Below are positions 23,301-33,900 of a stretch of DNA of 64,000 bases, in pieces; position 1 is the first letter of the stretch, and each line of letters begins with the position of its first letter. The DNA comes from Bursaphelenchus xylophilus (lineage: Eukaryota > Nematoda > Chromadorea > Rhabditida > Aphelenchoididae). Position numbers and translations under genes: made by a program. The stretch covers positions 10,473,501 to 10,537,500 of the forward strand of contig CAJFCV020000005.1 of NCBI GenBank assembly GCA_904066235.2. The letters are read 5' to 3'. The notes beneath the pieces were generated by a model. That model was not told the DNA's origin. It was given only the letters and a program-made list of their open reading frames with translations, and searched no databases.

Positions 23301-26300
23301 ATCGTATAACATGTCACACCAAATTTTTTTCAATTTGAAAAAAATTTTCATCGTATAACATGTCATACCCAATTTTTCTCAATTTGAAAAAAAACTTTCC
23401 ATCGTATAACATGTCACACCAAATTTTTTTCAATTTGAAAAAAATTTTCATCGTATAACATGTCACGCCTTATTCTTTTCAATTTGAAAAAAAAATTCAT
23501 CTTATAATATGTCACACCCAATTTTTTCAAGTTGAAAAAAATTTTCATCGTATAACATGTCACACCCCGTTTTTTCAATTTTTAAAATGGGGGAGTATTC
23601 AAAAAGGGGGAGAGTTCAGGCTCAACCCATTTTACCCACTTTTTCTGATCCTCACGCAAAAAGAAGCACCGATTTGGAACGATCACCTCTCGGAAGTCAT
23701 CCTGAATCACGGCCCAGATGTTCTTTCCCTCCAATACGGTGAGTTTTGTGCTTCCGGAGGCGGTGGAGCGCTCGATAAGATATTCGCAGGCAATGGCGTT
23801 CCCTTTTTTCTCCGTAGAGTTCATACAAATCCGCTGTTGACTGAGTAGCTGCAATCAAAAATATGTGCGTTTCTTGGTCAAGAATTTCATATCCCAAAAT
23901 TTATCTCAAAAATTTCCTCCAACAACTACCTTTTTCCTATTCTCCTCGATCGGCTTCGTCAAATCGAAATTACACGTAATCTCCCTGCCATAAGTCTTGA
24001 TTCCAAACACCTCGGCTTGACGTATCGTTGCGCTTTTGCACTCGCCTTTCCGCACATTCCGCGCCTCCATCGGGCTGAACTCGAGCACCGGATTGTATCG
24101 GAACACACAGTGGTCTGTCCCATTCGGGGGTGGGATCGTTTCGTTCAAGAGGGCGGTATTGTAATCGAAGCATGTGTCGTTGTTCGCGACAATTTGAACG
24201 ACGGATCTGCGGAAGACTTTCAAAGGGTTGTTCTCCATCAGGCAGCACTTCTGAAACGGAAGGAAATCGAGATTTCTTTGAGTAGAAATCTGTCAGGAAA
24301 ATAATGTGGATTTGTCGGGAAAATAATGTGGATCACCCATCATCGCTTTTCGACAGCTTGCGGCTGCTGGGAATTTACTGCGACAAATCCACATTATTTT
24401 CCCGACAGGTCAATATCAGCCTGTCGGGAAAATAATGTGGATTCCTCGCGACTTGAAATCACCCATCATCGCTATGCCTTAAGGCAAAAAAAATTTCGAC
24501 GACAAATCCACATTATTTTCCCGACAGGCTCCGCTTTTTCAAAAGTGGCTGAAGTGTTTGTCGCAGAGTCGAGGCAATTTTGCACAGTGCAAAATGGTTC
24601 AAAATCGCCAAAAACCCCCGTCCGTGCATTTGTCATTTTGCACTGTGCAACCGCAACATCGCGCGACAAAAGTCATTTTCATTTTCAACCGAGTCGCTGC
24701 GACATTTCTGAAGCGATTTCGCGCAATGAGTCAAAATGCACGGTGCAAAATATGCGAAAAGCGCGCACCGTGCAAAAAATGGTAGAACGCACTGTGCGCT
24801 GAGAATTTTGCGGGCCCGACAGATGATTTCACAGTGCAAAACGGCTGAAGATGACTCGCGCGCAGTGCAAAAAGAAAAAAAATTCACAGTGTACGCGGGA
24901 GAAAAAAAAAGTTTACGCACTCTCGAAAAAGCGTAGAATCGGTCTGTCGGGAAAATAATGAGCCCTCTGTCGCATCCAAAACTCGCATAGCTGCCGAAAA
25001 AATGAATTGTGTCGCGACAAAATCAAATTTTTTTAATCTTCAGCGACGCGATTGGCGCAACGACATTGTTCTCATTATTTTCCCGACAGACTGACAAATG
25101 GGAAATCAATGTCAAAAATGAAAATTTCCCCCACCTCTCGACCTTTGATCCAGCAGCCTTCCACAAAACATTCTTTCCCAAAATTTCGATTCATGGCTTC
25201 CATCTCCGAATGTTTTTCTTCGATGAATCGAATGCTGGTCGTCTAAAATATCGGTCAGACCTGGAGCCGCTTACTTTGCCTCCAAAATCACGTCTCAAAA
25301 CTCGTTCTGATACGGCATGGAAGATCGGGTGGTCAGAGGAGTCTGAAACATAACAGTCAGTAACCTGAATAGGCCAAAAAAGCTTGTATGAAGTGCCCGC
25401 GAAGCCTGGAAATGCCGTTGGATTGTTGGCGGACGCTCGGCGAAGGCTCGACGAGCGTGACTTCTACAGGCTTTATGGATCGACAGTGCTCATCTTGAAG
25501 GGTGTAATTTGAACACGCCCTTTCCAAATTACTTACTAGACTCGACTATATGGATGTTGGCCACTCCTTCAACCGCCATTCTAGCATAAAGCGAAATGTT
25601 TTCCGCCTTCACGAGCTCGTAGTTGTATTCCCTGCGTTTGACCATCCCTCGGAACCGTTGTCTGTCCAGTGGCGGCTCCAAGCTGAGCAGAGCATACACC
25701 TTATTTTGGTAGAGGCTCTCGGAAAGGAGCTGGAGACACTTATTCTTGCATTCCTCACCTACCGTTGTTGAATTACTACTAACACTCTTCAAATATTTAA
25801 TGGACTCGCCAAGTCCGGTTGCAAATGCTTCGTCTGGAATAGCCTGCTTGACCTTGTCGGGTAAAGTTTCATTGTCCAATTGGAATACCGTAGCCTCCTA
25901 AATAAAAAAATGGAAGGCCACATGCAGTTGTCATCAAAACTGTCAGTCTGTCGGGAAGATAATGTGGGTTCGTCGCGAACATCATCGGTTGGGGACTGCA
26001 GGTTTGATATGCGGCTACGACGAGACATTTTGCTGCGCCTAAGCCACATTATTTCCCCGACAGACTGACATGATATTTTCACGTACCGATGCATCATCGC
26101 TCAGTACAATCAGGGCTCCAGTGTAGCAGTAAACTGAGCCATTTTCACGTGGAATCTGAAAGAAATTTGTAGGTTTGTTTGAGCTTAGCAAAGAGATTCA
26201 TATACGTCGTAAAACAAATAATTGAAATTTGTGCCCAACGTCATCAAAAGCACTTAGAGCGCGGTGTAAGGTTCTAGACTTCTGCCCATTCTCCAAAAAA

Positions 26301-27646
26301 AAGGATTTTTCCAAATTGCGCCCAGGTTTTAGTTTAAAGTTTTTTATGTTTCAGGCGATTTTTTGGGGACTACTGTGCGCCGCAAGAAAAAGTCTAATAC
26401 GTTTTAATGAACGACTATAATCATGACAGATAGAACTCAGTAATTCTCCGAACATAGCCTCGAACTGGTAATTTTGCCGCTTAGGCATCAGTCCTAAAAA
26501 GGGGAAGTTGATCCAGTGGCAAAAAACGTACCAGTTTGCATCCCGGAAGTATCAAAAAATGTGGCAAGATACCTCCCTCTCCAAGCGAAAAAGCTCAGAT
26601 TTCAAAAGCGCGCCCGCTCTTTTTGAGAGGGAAAAGAGCGCGCGCTTTTAAAACGAGGTTTTTTCACTTGGAGAGGGAAGCATTTTGTCACATTTTCGAT
26701 ACTTCCCGAATGCAAAATCGTGCGTTTTTTGCCACTAGATCAGGTCCGCATGTCGCGCGGAAAACCAAATTTTTTTCACTTCGGCTACGCGATCGGCGCA
26801 GCGAGATTGTCCTAAGAAGGGGGATTTGATCCAGTAGCAAAAAACGTACCATTTGGCATCCCGGAAGAATCAAAAAATGTGGCAAAATACCTCCCTCTCC
26901 AAGTGAAAAACTCCGATTTCAAAAGCGCGACGGATTTTTTTGAAGGGAAAAAGGGCACTTTTGAAAATTTATATTTAGACTGCCCCTTTTTTTCAACTAT
27001 TATATATAGGCGAAACATTTCGCTACGACAACCCGCCACTATTTTCCCGATAAACTTAGGCATGGCTCCGGGCCGGGCTTTGCAAAATTTTCCGGCCCGG
27101 GCCGGGCCGACTAATTTCTCGGCCCGGCTCCGGGCTTCGATTTTCAGGCCCGGCCCGCCCCGGGCCGGCCCGGTTTTTTTGAAATTTGAGTTTTGCCCGG
27201 AAAAAAGGAAAAAATAAGCTTTTACGATAGGATTTTTCATTTTTTCGAACACAATGCTAATAGCGAACGTAAAGTGACCGTATGTACCTAGGTTTTGCTA
27301 AATTTTTCTTTACATTTTGCGAAAATTTGCCATAATTTTCTTTTCATTTCCCGCTTTCTTTCTTTCCAACCTAGTATAAAATTTTCCGGGCCGAACCGGG
27401 CCGGGCTTTCCAAATTTCCCAAACCCGGGCCCGGTGGCCCGGTTTGCAGCCATGCTTAGATAAACTCATAAGATAACTCACCGGTCGCCCTGCAATATCC
27501 AAGCACCACGTTTCATTAACATCCATTAACCGATGATACGGCAAATGGGCGACCATCGCGTGGAACTGTGCCTCAATGTCTTGATCGGAACGCACGTAGA
27601 CATTTGTAAATCCAAGAAAGCAGACGACGAAAACAAACGACCGCAT
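20332..27646 (-). CDS. Multi-exon secreted or membrane Cys-rich protein, family unknown
   Basis: I do not recognise this family. Exons on the minus strand: 27646-27482, 26155-26087, 25897-25537, 25342-25275, 25242-25135, 24250-23930, 23848-23640, 22741-22606, 22563-22446, 22175-22039, one ending at 21512 (start unresolved, near 21655), 21224-21044, 20665-20561, 20496-20332 (TAG). Phases join at every resolved junction. The start is chosen at MRSFVFVVCFLGF, a signal peptide (residues 1-20). The lumenal part has at least eight N-x-S/T sites and recurring Cys groups (WCLD..YCY; ECKNKC; KECFVEGC; KCC; CTC..DC; CFPG..YCY..CKC), suggesting repeated disulphide modules. Exons 11-12 encode a Ser/acidic stretch (SSSEEDEYSDEEC), followed by basic, Cys-containing exons ending YFFLRKR. 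No clear membrane helix was found; one could lie in the unresolved exon. An extracellular role is inference. The introns carry many repeats. Confidence is high that it is a gene and low on function. Confidence 0.8.
20700..22975. repeat. Dispersed GCTGCGCCCGAGC word in introns of the Cys-rich gene
   Basis: AAGCTGCGCCCGAGCC or its complement occurs near 20710, 20845, 20895, 20968, 22256, 22302, 22399, 22830 and 22960, several as closely spaced inverted pairs. A diverged form lies at 26316. Each sits in an intron. Confidence 0.7.
21240..21480. repeat. AT-rich low-complexity intron sequence
   Basis: Irregular AATAAAAAA/ATCAAAAATAA repeats in an intron of the Cys-rich gene; a comparable T-rich run lies at 21770-21940. 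Confidence 0.8.
23040..23592. repeat. Minisatellite, unit about 58 bp
   Basis: About nine tandem units of AATTTGAAAAAAATTTTC + ATCGTATAACATGTCACACC + AATTTTTTTC, with alternating TCACACC/TCATACCC variants. It lies inside the intron between exons 7 and 8 of the Cys-rich gene. Confidence 0.9.
24289..24411. mobile_element. Family B1 MITE with doubled left end
   Basis: CTGTCAGGAAAATAATGTGG then GTCGGGAAAATAATGTGG, closing with ATTATTTTCCCGACAGG; in an intron of the Cys-rich gene. Confidence 0.8.
24414..24532. mobile_element. Family B1 MITE
   Basis: ATCAGCCTGTCGGGAAAATA to ATTATTTTCCCGACAGGC, in the same intron. Confidence 0.85.
24540..24935. mobile_element. F-type element rich in GCACNGTGC
   Basis: Ends TTTTTCAAAAGTGGCTGAAG and CTCTCGAAAAAGCGTAG; at least nine GCAC-N-GTGC words inside. 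Same intron as the two B1 copies. Confidence 0.7.
24939..25094. mobile_element. Family B2 MITE
   Basis: GGTCTGTCGGGAAAATAATG to TCATTATTTTCCCGACAGAC; in an intron of the Cys-rich gene, 40 bases after the donor of exon 5. Confidence 0.9.
25942..26070. mobile_element. Family B1 MITE
   Basis: GTCAGTCTGTCGGGAAGATA to CATTATTTCCCCGACAGAC; fills most of the intron between exons 2 and 3 of the Cys-rich gene. Confidence 0.85.
26497..26750. mobile_element. Family C palindromic MITE
   Basis: Left AGTTGATCCAGTGGCAAAAA, right GCCACTAGATCAGGTCC; a second, truncated C copy follows at 26815-26990. Confidence 0.8.
27057..27458. mobile_element. Family A-type hAT-like MITE with GATAAACT duplication
   Basis: Ends TAGGCATGGCTCCGGGCC and (reverse) TAAGCATGGCTGC..CGGGCC; GATAAACT flanks both sides (27049-27056, 27459-27466). 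It lies in intron 1 of the Cys-rich gene, ending 15 bases inside the exon 1 donor. Confidence 0.9.
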
Positions 27647-27787
27647 GGGAAAGGTAACAGGTTGAAATGAGGCGCTCAAGGAGCGGAATTCGAAGCGAAA
27701 GTGCACTGGACCTTAGCACCGTGCAAAATCAAGTTTTTTCCGACAGTACGTGTCGCCCAATTCATTCCAGTGATTTGACGGAATGGA

Positions 27788-28347
27788 GAATCAGTCTGTC
27801 TGGAAAATGATGTTGATTTATCGCGCGTTAGAATCGCCGATCTTGGCCTTGCGACGGCTAGCCGTGGCTGGTGATTTGGCAAGCGACAAGGCGAGATAAT
27901 TTGTCGCGACAACTCCACATCATCTTCCAGACAGACTGATGTCAATCTGTCTGGAAAAGAATGAAAAAAATCGTCGCTGCAGCGGTAAAATGGCTCCGCG
28001 CGGCACGAAACGCATCGATAAGAAGAATGAGCCTTTGCCTGTTCCGCAGCGACGCTAATTTTTCTGTGCCGCAAGGGCAACAAGTGGTGCCGTCGTAAGA
28101 CATTTGCGGCATCGACAAATGTATGATTGTTCGCGACAGCGCTCCGCTTATCGTTGTCGAGATGAATGACACATTTCTTTTTAGACAGACTGATGGTATC
28201 ATTCTGTCGGGAAAATAACAAACACTGCCGCATCCAAAAACGCATCACTAAAATGAAATGTGTCGCGGCATAATCAAATTGCTTTTCACGTCAGCGAAAT
28301 GATCGGATCAGCGACACGGCGCTCATTATTTTCTCGACAGACTGATA
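27788..28347. mobile_element. Three abutting B-type MITEs (two B4, one B2)
   Basis: B4 at 27790-27941 (CAGTCTGTCTGGAAAATGAT to CATCTTCCAGACAGACTG), B4 variant at 27943-28195, B2 at 28197-28346. Each starts within a few bases of where the previous one ends. Confidence 0.85.
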
Positions 28348-28577
28348 AGCCGCCCTTTTTGTGAGGGAAAGGTAAGGTAGTTCATTATTTGGAGAGTAAG
28401 GCCCCATTTTGCGGAATTCCGGGTCCTTCTTGGATACAAATTGGCACGTCTTTTGGTCACTGGAACATTTGCACCATTATATCAGTGTGTCGGGAAAATA
28501 ACGGCGGATCCTCACAGCCCTAGCCCTTCCCTGCCCTTCCCTTGTCAGCTAGAAACAAAAAAGTGACTGTATTTGAT

Positions 28578-28733
28578 AACAGTCTGTCTGGAAAATGATG
28601 TGGATTCGTCGCGCCTTCAAATCGGCCATCATTGCTTTGCGACGGCGGCCGCGGCTGGGGATTTGGTGCGGACTTCGATGAATAGAGACATTTTGCTACG
28701 ACAGATCCACATTATTTTCCCGGCAGACTGTTA
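28578..28733. mobile_element. Hybrid B4/B1 MITE
   Basis: The left end is B4 (AGTCTGTCTGGAAAATGATG) and the right end is B1 (CACATTATTTTCCCGGCAGA), so either the ends diverged unequally or it is a recombinant. Confidence 0.8.
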
Positions 28734-29479
28734 GAGACGGCGACGAGACCTGGACAAATGGCCGCCTGCGGGCTTTGCACTGACTCGACTCTGTATCTCA
28801 TTGCCCTTTTTTTTACATTCCTGATCCTTCTTGGGAAATGGTCCCTCAAGAACCTCCAACAATAGTACACTTCCTCCAAGACTTCAAATGGGCTTAACCC
28901 ATCCATCAAAAGTGAATGAACATTCATCCGTATTTCAACAGACATCCTACATTTTCGCGAACAAATCCCAACGCACACCTCCAAATCCGGCTGAATTAAT
29001 TTTCGAATTGAATGGACGGATTACCTGGAAGACGTTAAGTCGACCCCAATGTCATTGCTTCGTGCATTTCAAGTACAGTAACTTTCTCTATATTTGGAGT
29101 TGCGGCCGAAGATGGCAGCCATAACTCAGCGGTCCTGGAGAAAAGAAGGGATTAATTGCTGAGGCTCGCGCGACGATTCCGTCGGGGTTTTGGTGACGAT
29201 GTTTGATGGGACGGGTCTTGTTTTTCACGTATGCTAGTCGTTCCAGAAAGTGCGTGGACTTTTTTCGTGGGCCGCGCCGTGCACGAAACCTCTTTTTCGG
29301 TGTGCATTTGTCTAGACTAGACAAACAGTCTTGATAATTTCGCGCATTGCGGGTTTTACGCATTGAATGTCTGAGTGTCACAATAAAGCGTTAAAAATTT
29401 GTGTGACGACTGAAAAAGTTCCCAAAAGTCTCCGCCAAATACACTGCTTTCCGCGGTGGGGGAAAAGATTTTTCTTACA
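28734..29479. other. No resolved gene; coding-like frame on the minus strand
   Basis: 28800-28990 (minus) reads SVEIRMNVHSLLMDG..VLEEVYYCWRFL, with protein-like composition but no matched splice sites; its end runs into a B element. 29230-29290 is an F-type end (TAGTCGTTCCAGAAAGTGCG). Confidence 0.3.
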
Positions 29480-29840
29480 CGGGAGGTACCCCAAGTGCGA
29501 CGCTCAGATTTTGATGAAACTTGGCACAAATTAAGAATAATTTTTTCTAAGATATATGCGAGAATCCTAGCTCGCGCTTTGCAGAAACAACCGAGATTTT
29601 TAGATCGAAAGTCGGCGAAAATTTAGGAATTTTTGCCGAATTTCGGCACGAAAAGTTTTATGTCTATTTCAACCGTAAAGGATAATGTTTCTGCAAAAAA
29701 CGAAATTTTTCCGCACGAAACTGCCAAAGTTATGGCCAAAAAGCGCTTTTTTCTCTGACCGCTCTCCGAGTTTAGCGTGCTCTCTCGGCGGCAAAAATGG
29801 TTCGATATCTCGGCGGCGCTTTTGGAGTACTTCCTCTGTT
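29480..29840. mobile_element. Family I element, internally deleted
   Basis: ACACGGGAGGTACCCCAAGT to GGAGTACTTCCTCTGTTAG; lacks the ~80 bases after GATATCTCGGCGGCG present in other copies. Confidence 0.8.
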
Positions 29841-30096
29841 AGCTCAAAAACAAGCTTCTGATTTGGTAAAAACTTGGTCAAAGAGGCTTTTGCGTGGTGT
29901 TGCGAGAAAAGTTCTCAGAGTTTTCGGATATCTTGACTGACCGCCAAGAAATCGACAAAAACTTTTCGTGGAATTTCTTGAAACCCCTTGTAGTGTCGGG
30001 TCGCGCGGCAAAATGTTTCACCTTATCGAAAAAATAGTACCAAATCGCCAGTCGCGCCTAGCCGAAAAGCGATGATGGGCGATTCCAAGGCTCTGT

Positions 30097-30356
30097 TACT
30101 AGTCGCGACATAAAGTCCGTAGAATTTTTCGCGGCCCCCAAATTCCGTCGCGCTCCGAAATGTTGATTTGTCGCTGCGAAAAACGGGAATCGCGCGCGAC
30201 AATAAGGCAAAATCAACAAAATTGCACAGTGCAAAATGTGTTTTCGGGTGAATGCACAGTGCAAAATGTGTTTTCGGGTGAATGCACAGTGCAAAATGCT
30301 TTTTCGGGTTTATGCACAGTGCAGAAAATTCTACGGACTTTATGTCGCGACTAGTA
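30097..30356. mobile_element. Family F3 MITE with internal 27-bp tandem repeat
   Basis: TACTAGTCGCGACATAAAGT to CTTTATGTCGCGACTAGTA, inserted in a decayed B1. Inside, GTGCAAAATGTGTTTTCGGG recurs about three times at 27-base spacing (30228-30310); the sibling at 49587-49782 has one. Confidence 0.9.
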
Positions 30357-30462
30357 TTTTCCCGACCGACTGATATTTTGTGTTGCGTCATATTCTTCAA
30401 GGTGCGTCAGAAAACGAGCAAAAACCGCACGGTCAGAAATCATCATGACTTTTGCTTCGGTG

Positions 30463-30652
30463 TTAGCATTTTCATAAAGTGCATGAACATTTACATTGTG
30501 CATTTGCACGGTGAAATTGCCTCAAGTTTCGGGGCGGTGCAATGGAAAAAAGATTGCGTAGCTATATTTGGTTTGAAAAAGCAAATGCCCTTTGCTGTCG
30601 ACTTTTTTTCTTGCACAGTCGTCCATGCACTTTGCAAAAATGCTAATACCAC
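30463..30652. mobile_element. Family F2 MITE
   Basis: GTTAGCATTTTCATAAAGTG to CACTTTGCAAAAATGCTAAT, upstream of the srt gene. Confidence 0.8.
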
Positions 30653-30903
30653 TCCGTGGGGGAAATGGTGGTCGGTGATGTCCGACTTGGCTCACAGTAC
30701 AAAACTTGAAATGTTGCCTTGAACCGTTATTTTTAATGAAGTCAACGAAAGGCATGATCCCACGTCCAATTTGATTACCGTTTTTATAGTCCAAGAAACC
30801 GTTTTTTTTGCTCGCATGTTAACCCCACTTACTCTATAATCTATAGCCTATACTGCTATACCTCCACGTTGCCGGCAATGGCGTATATTCATTTCTTGGC
30901 CTA

Positions 30904-30913
30904 TGTGTTTCAG
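30904..30913 (+). promoter_or_regulatory. Trans-splice acceptor of the srt gene
   Basis: TGTGTTTCAG immediately precedes ATG 30914. In nematodes a TTTCAG acceptor at this spot, with no upstream coding exon, marks spliced-leader addition. An ordinary acceptor from an upstream 5' exon is the alternative. Confidence 0.6.
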
Positions 30914-33900
30914 ATGGAAAAGTATTACTTCGACAAGGCCAGCTATGATGACCTCTACAACTGCTCAAGATACACGCCAGAGCAATGGCACGACTTTGGC
31001 GTTCCGAACAAGGTCATTGGAGTGCTCTATACGCTGGTGGGCGTCATGTATGAGGTGTTGTATTTCCCGTGTCTGTACACAATGTCATCGTACAAGTTCT
31101 TGAAGCTGTCGTGTTACAAGATCATGTTCTTTTTGGGTAAGAAAAGCGTTCTTTTTTTTGAAGACCCACGTCAAACTTGTCGGGAAAATAATGAGCAAAA
31201 TATCACTGATTTTGTCGCTGAAGTGGAAATAAATTCGATTTTACAATTCATTTTAGCAACATGATTTTCGATGCGACAGAGTGCTCATTATTTTCCCGAC
31301 AGACTGATAAATCTCCCATAATTTTTTTCAGGAATAATCGACATGGCCTGCATCTTCATCAACTCCATCCTGGCCGGCTACTTTGCCTGGCACGGCAACA
31401 CTTTCTGCGACCATCAGGAACTCATGTACATTAGTGGCAGCATATCCACCGGGCTGTGGTGTGCCGCCTGCATGGCGTGCATGATGCTGGCGATGAATCG
31501 GTGCTGCGACCTGCTGAAGCCCGACTGGATGGAGACCCTGTTCAGCGGGTGGCGGACCTACTTGTGGCTGCTGGCCCCAACCCTGTACGGGTCGTATTTC
31601 ATCGTGTTCACGCCGCCGTTGATCTTCACGTCCGTCTACGACGGCGCCTTCTTCGACCCGTTCGTGGGGACGCCGATCTCGGACAAAGAGAGGGTAAAGG
31701 TTTGTTGCTGTTTTTGAAGGGGTTGACAAGGCTAGAGCAGGGTTAGATTCTTGTTTTTTTTGCTGGAGGTTCGCTGTTACTAGTCGTTCCATAAGTTCCG
31801 ACTTCGTTTGTTTCTCAATGGAGTCGGCGCGAATTTTGGGCGCACAAAATGAAATTGCACAGTGCAAAATGTTTCGAAAAGGAGTTCGTCGCGCGACATG
31901 CACGGTGCGGTCCGAAAAAGGCCGGAAAATGCCTCCGTACTTTTGAAAAAGCGTAATACCATTTTCACAAAGTGCCTGGACATTTTGTCGCGGCGGAACA
32001 GGAAAATTGCAAGTGCGAGGCGAAAAAGGCCGAAAAAATCTACGCACTTTCTTGAACGACTTGTATCAGTCTTTCGGGAAAATAATCGGCACTTTGTCGC
32101 ATCGAAAGTCGCATCGCCGAGAAAATTAATAATGATTCCATATGTATTCCATTTTTTTCAGTTTTATCGACCGTTATATGTACTAGAGTACTTTTTTGGC
32201 ATTAATTTATCAACCGATTCCTCAGAGGGATGGCCAATTAATTGGCCCAGAGAACACTTTATTTCAGCGCAATTTGCAAAACCACACAGATAATATCGTA
32301 AAAGAGATGTATGTTGTGACACTGTGCCCTTGGCATTCAAAGAAAATTAAGTTTTAATCCTTCCTACAAAAGATCTCGTATGTCAAAGGAACTACAAAAA
32401 TATTAAAGATATCGCAATGTGGCTACAGTATGAATGTGTGCGTTATTTGGGCCAATTTTCGAAATTAACAAAGGTATTTTGATGCATGAGAATGTATTTT
32501 AAATTTTTGAAAATGTCTGAGAAAAACTGAGTAATTGGCGACTTCCTGATTGCTCAGTAAAACACTTCCTACTTCCTCTGTCTACCCCTCTTTACAATGC
32601 ATTTTTTCAGTACACCAGTTGGCCGCATACAATCAACAATGTCATTGTCATCGTGGTCTTGTGCACGGCCTATTCTTGCATCTGCGTCTATGTTTGTATC
32701 AAAGCGCGCCCCACAATGGGCGGCCACAGATCCACCGGCATGAATGCGCTGCAAAAACAGGCAAGTACGGATAAATTGCGATATATTCCTCATTATTTTC
32801 CCGACTTACCGGGACAAAAAAACAATTTTTAGTGGAATTAACAGAGATATTGACAACACTTTTCCACGTGCTCCCTCAGCGACAAAGATCGTTGAAAAAA
32901 ATGTAGCCTTTTGTTCGAAAACTTTGTGAATTCTTTGAAAATTCCTTAAAATTTCTTCAAAATTTGTATGTCATTATTCTCTTCGGTTCCTAACTTTTTC
33001 TCCAGCCACAATTTCGAGCATTTTAACAATAACTTTCATCAGAAATAACAGTACAAAGTCTCCACGGTAAAGAATACGGTCATAGGGCAACTACAACAAT
33101 AGTCATCAAGCTTGAAACTATATTGTCGAAACATGTGAAAACAAACAAAAAATTGTTATTCAGCAACAAAATAATAACAATTCAGCGTAAAACATTTGTA
33201 GATTATCGCACAAGCCACACTCATTTGTATGCTGATCCTGATCGCGGCAAGTGTTTACGTGCGGATGCAATTCGCTGAAACATCAAGCTACATGGTCATT
33301 GTGGGCCAAATCACATGGCAATCCAGTCACGGTGAGTTTCGAAAAGTAAATGGTTTAAAATTCCCGCAAAAAAGTTTAAGAAAACTCAAAAAATCAGCAA
33401 TTTTTCGCAAAATCTATGGCATGAAATTTTCCAAGAACTCCACGATTTCGCTAGAATCATGGGAAATTGTAGCAGGATGTTGTCAAAAGACAAAAAAGAG
33501 CTTTTCTTTCTGACTAATCTTCAGATTTCCCCCGCGTTCTCTGGCCGGAACCGGTCGATGAATAGCTTGGCAGGCTCTGCAAATTACAAGGATTGTCGGG
33601 ATTTCTTATGTGACCTACAGTGGCGGACTGATTCAGTGGCAAAAAACTTCTCATTTTGCATCCGGAAAGTCAAAAAAATGTGGCAAATTATCTCCTTCTC
33701 CAAGTGAAAAAAGCCCTAATTTTAAAAGCGCGCCCGCTTTTTTCGTAAGGGAAAGAGTGCGCCTTTCAAAACGGAGATTTTTTAGTTTGAGAGGGAGGCA
33801 TTTTGCTATATTCTTTCATCCTTTCGGGGTATAAAGTGGTACTGTTTTTGCCACTAGATCAGGTCCGTCACTGTATGTTAGACGTTTTTGGGCCAAATTT

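Noticed and set aside
23970..24304. Alternative frames opposite exon 6 of the Cys-rich gene
   Set aside because: Only the frame giving KCCLMENNPLK joins both neighbouring exons in phase.
31328..32047. 239-codon minus-strand frame
   Set aside because: It is the antisense shadow of srt exon 2 continued into an F MITE.
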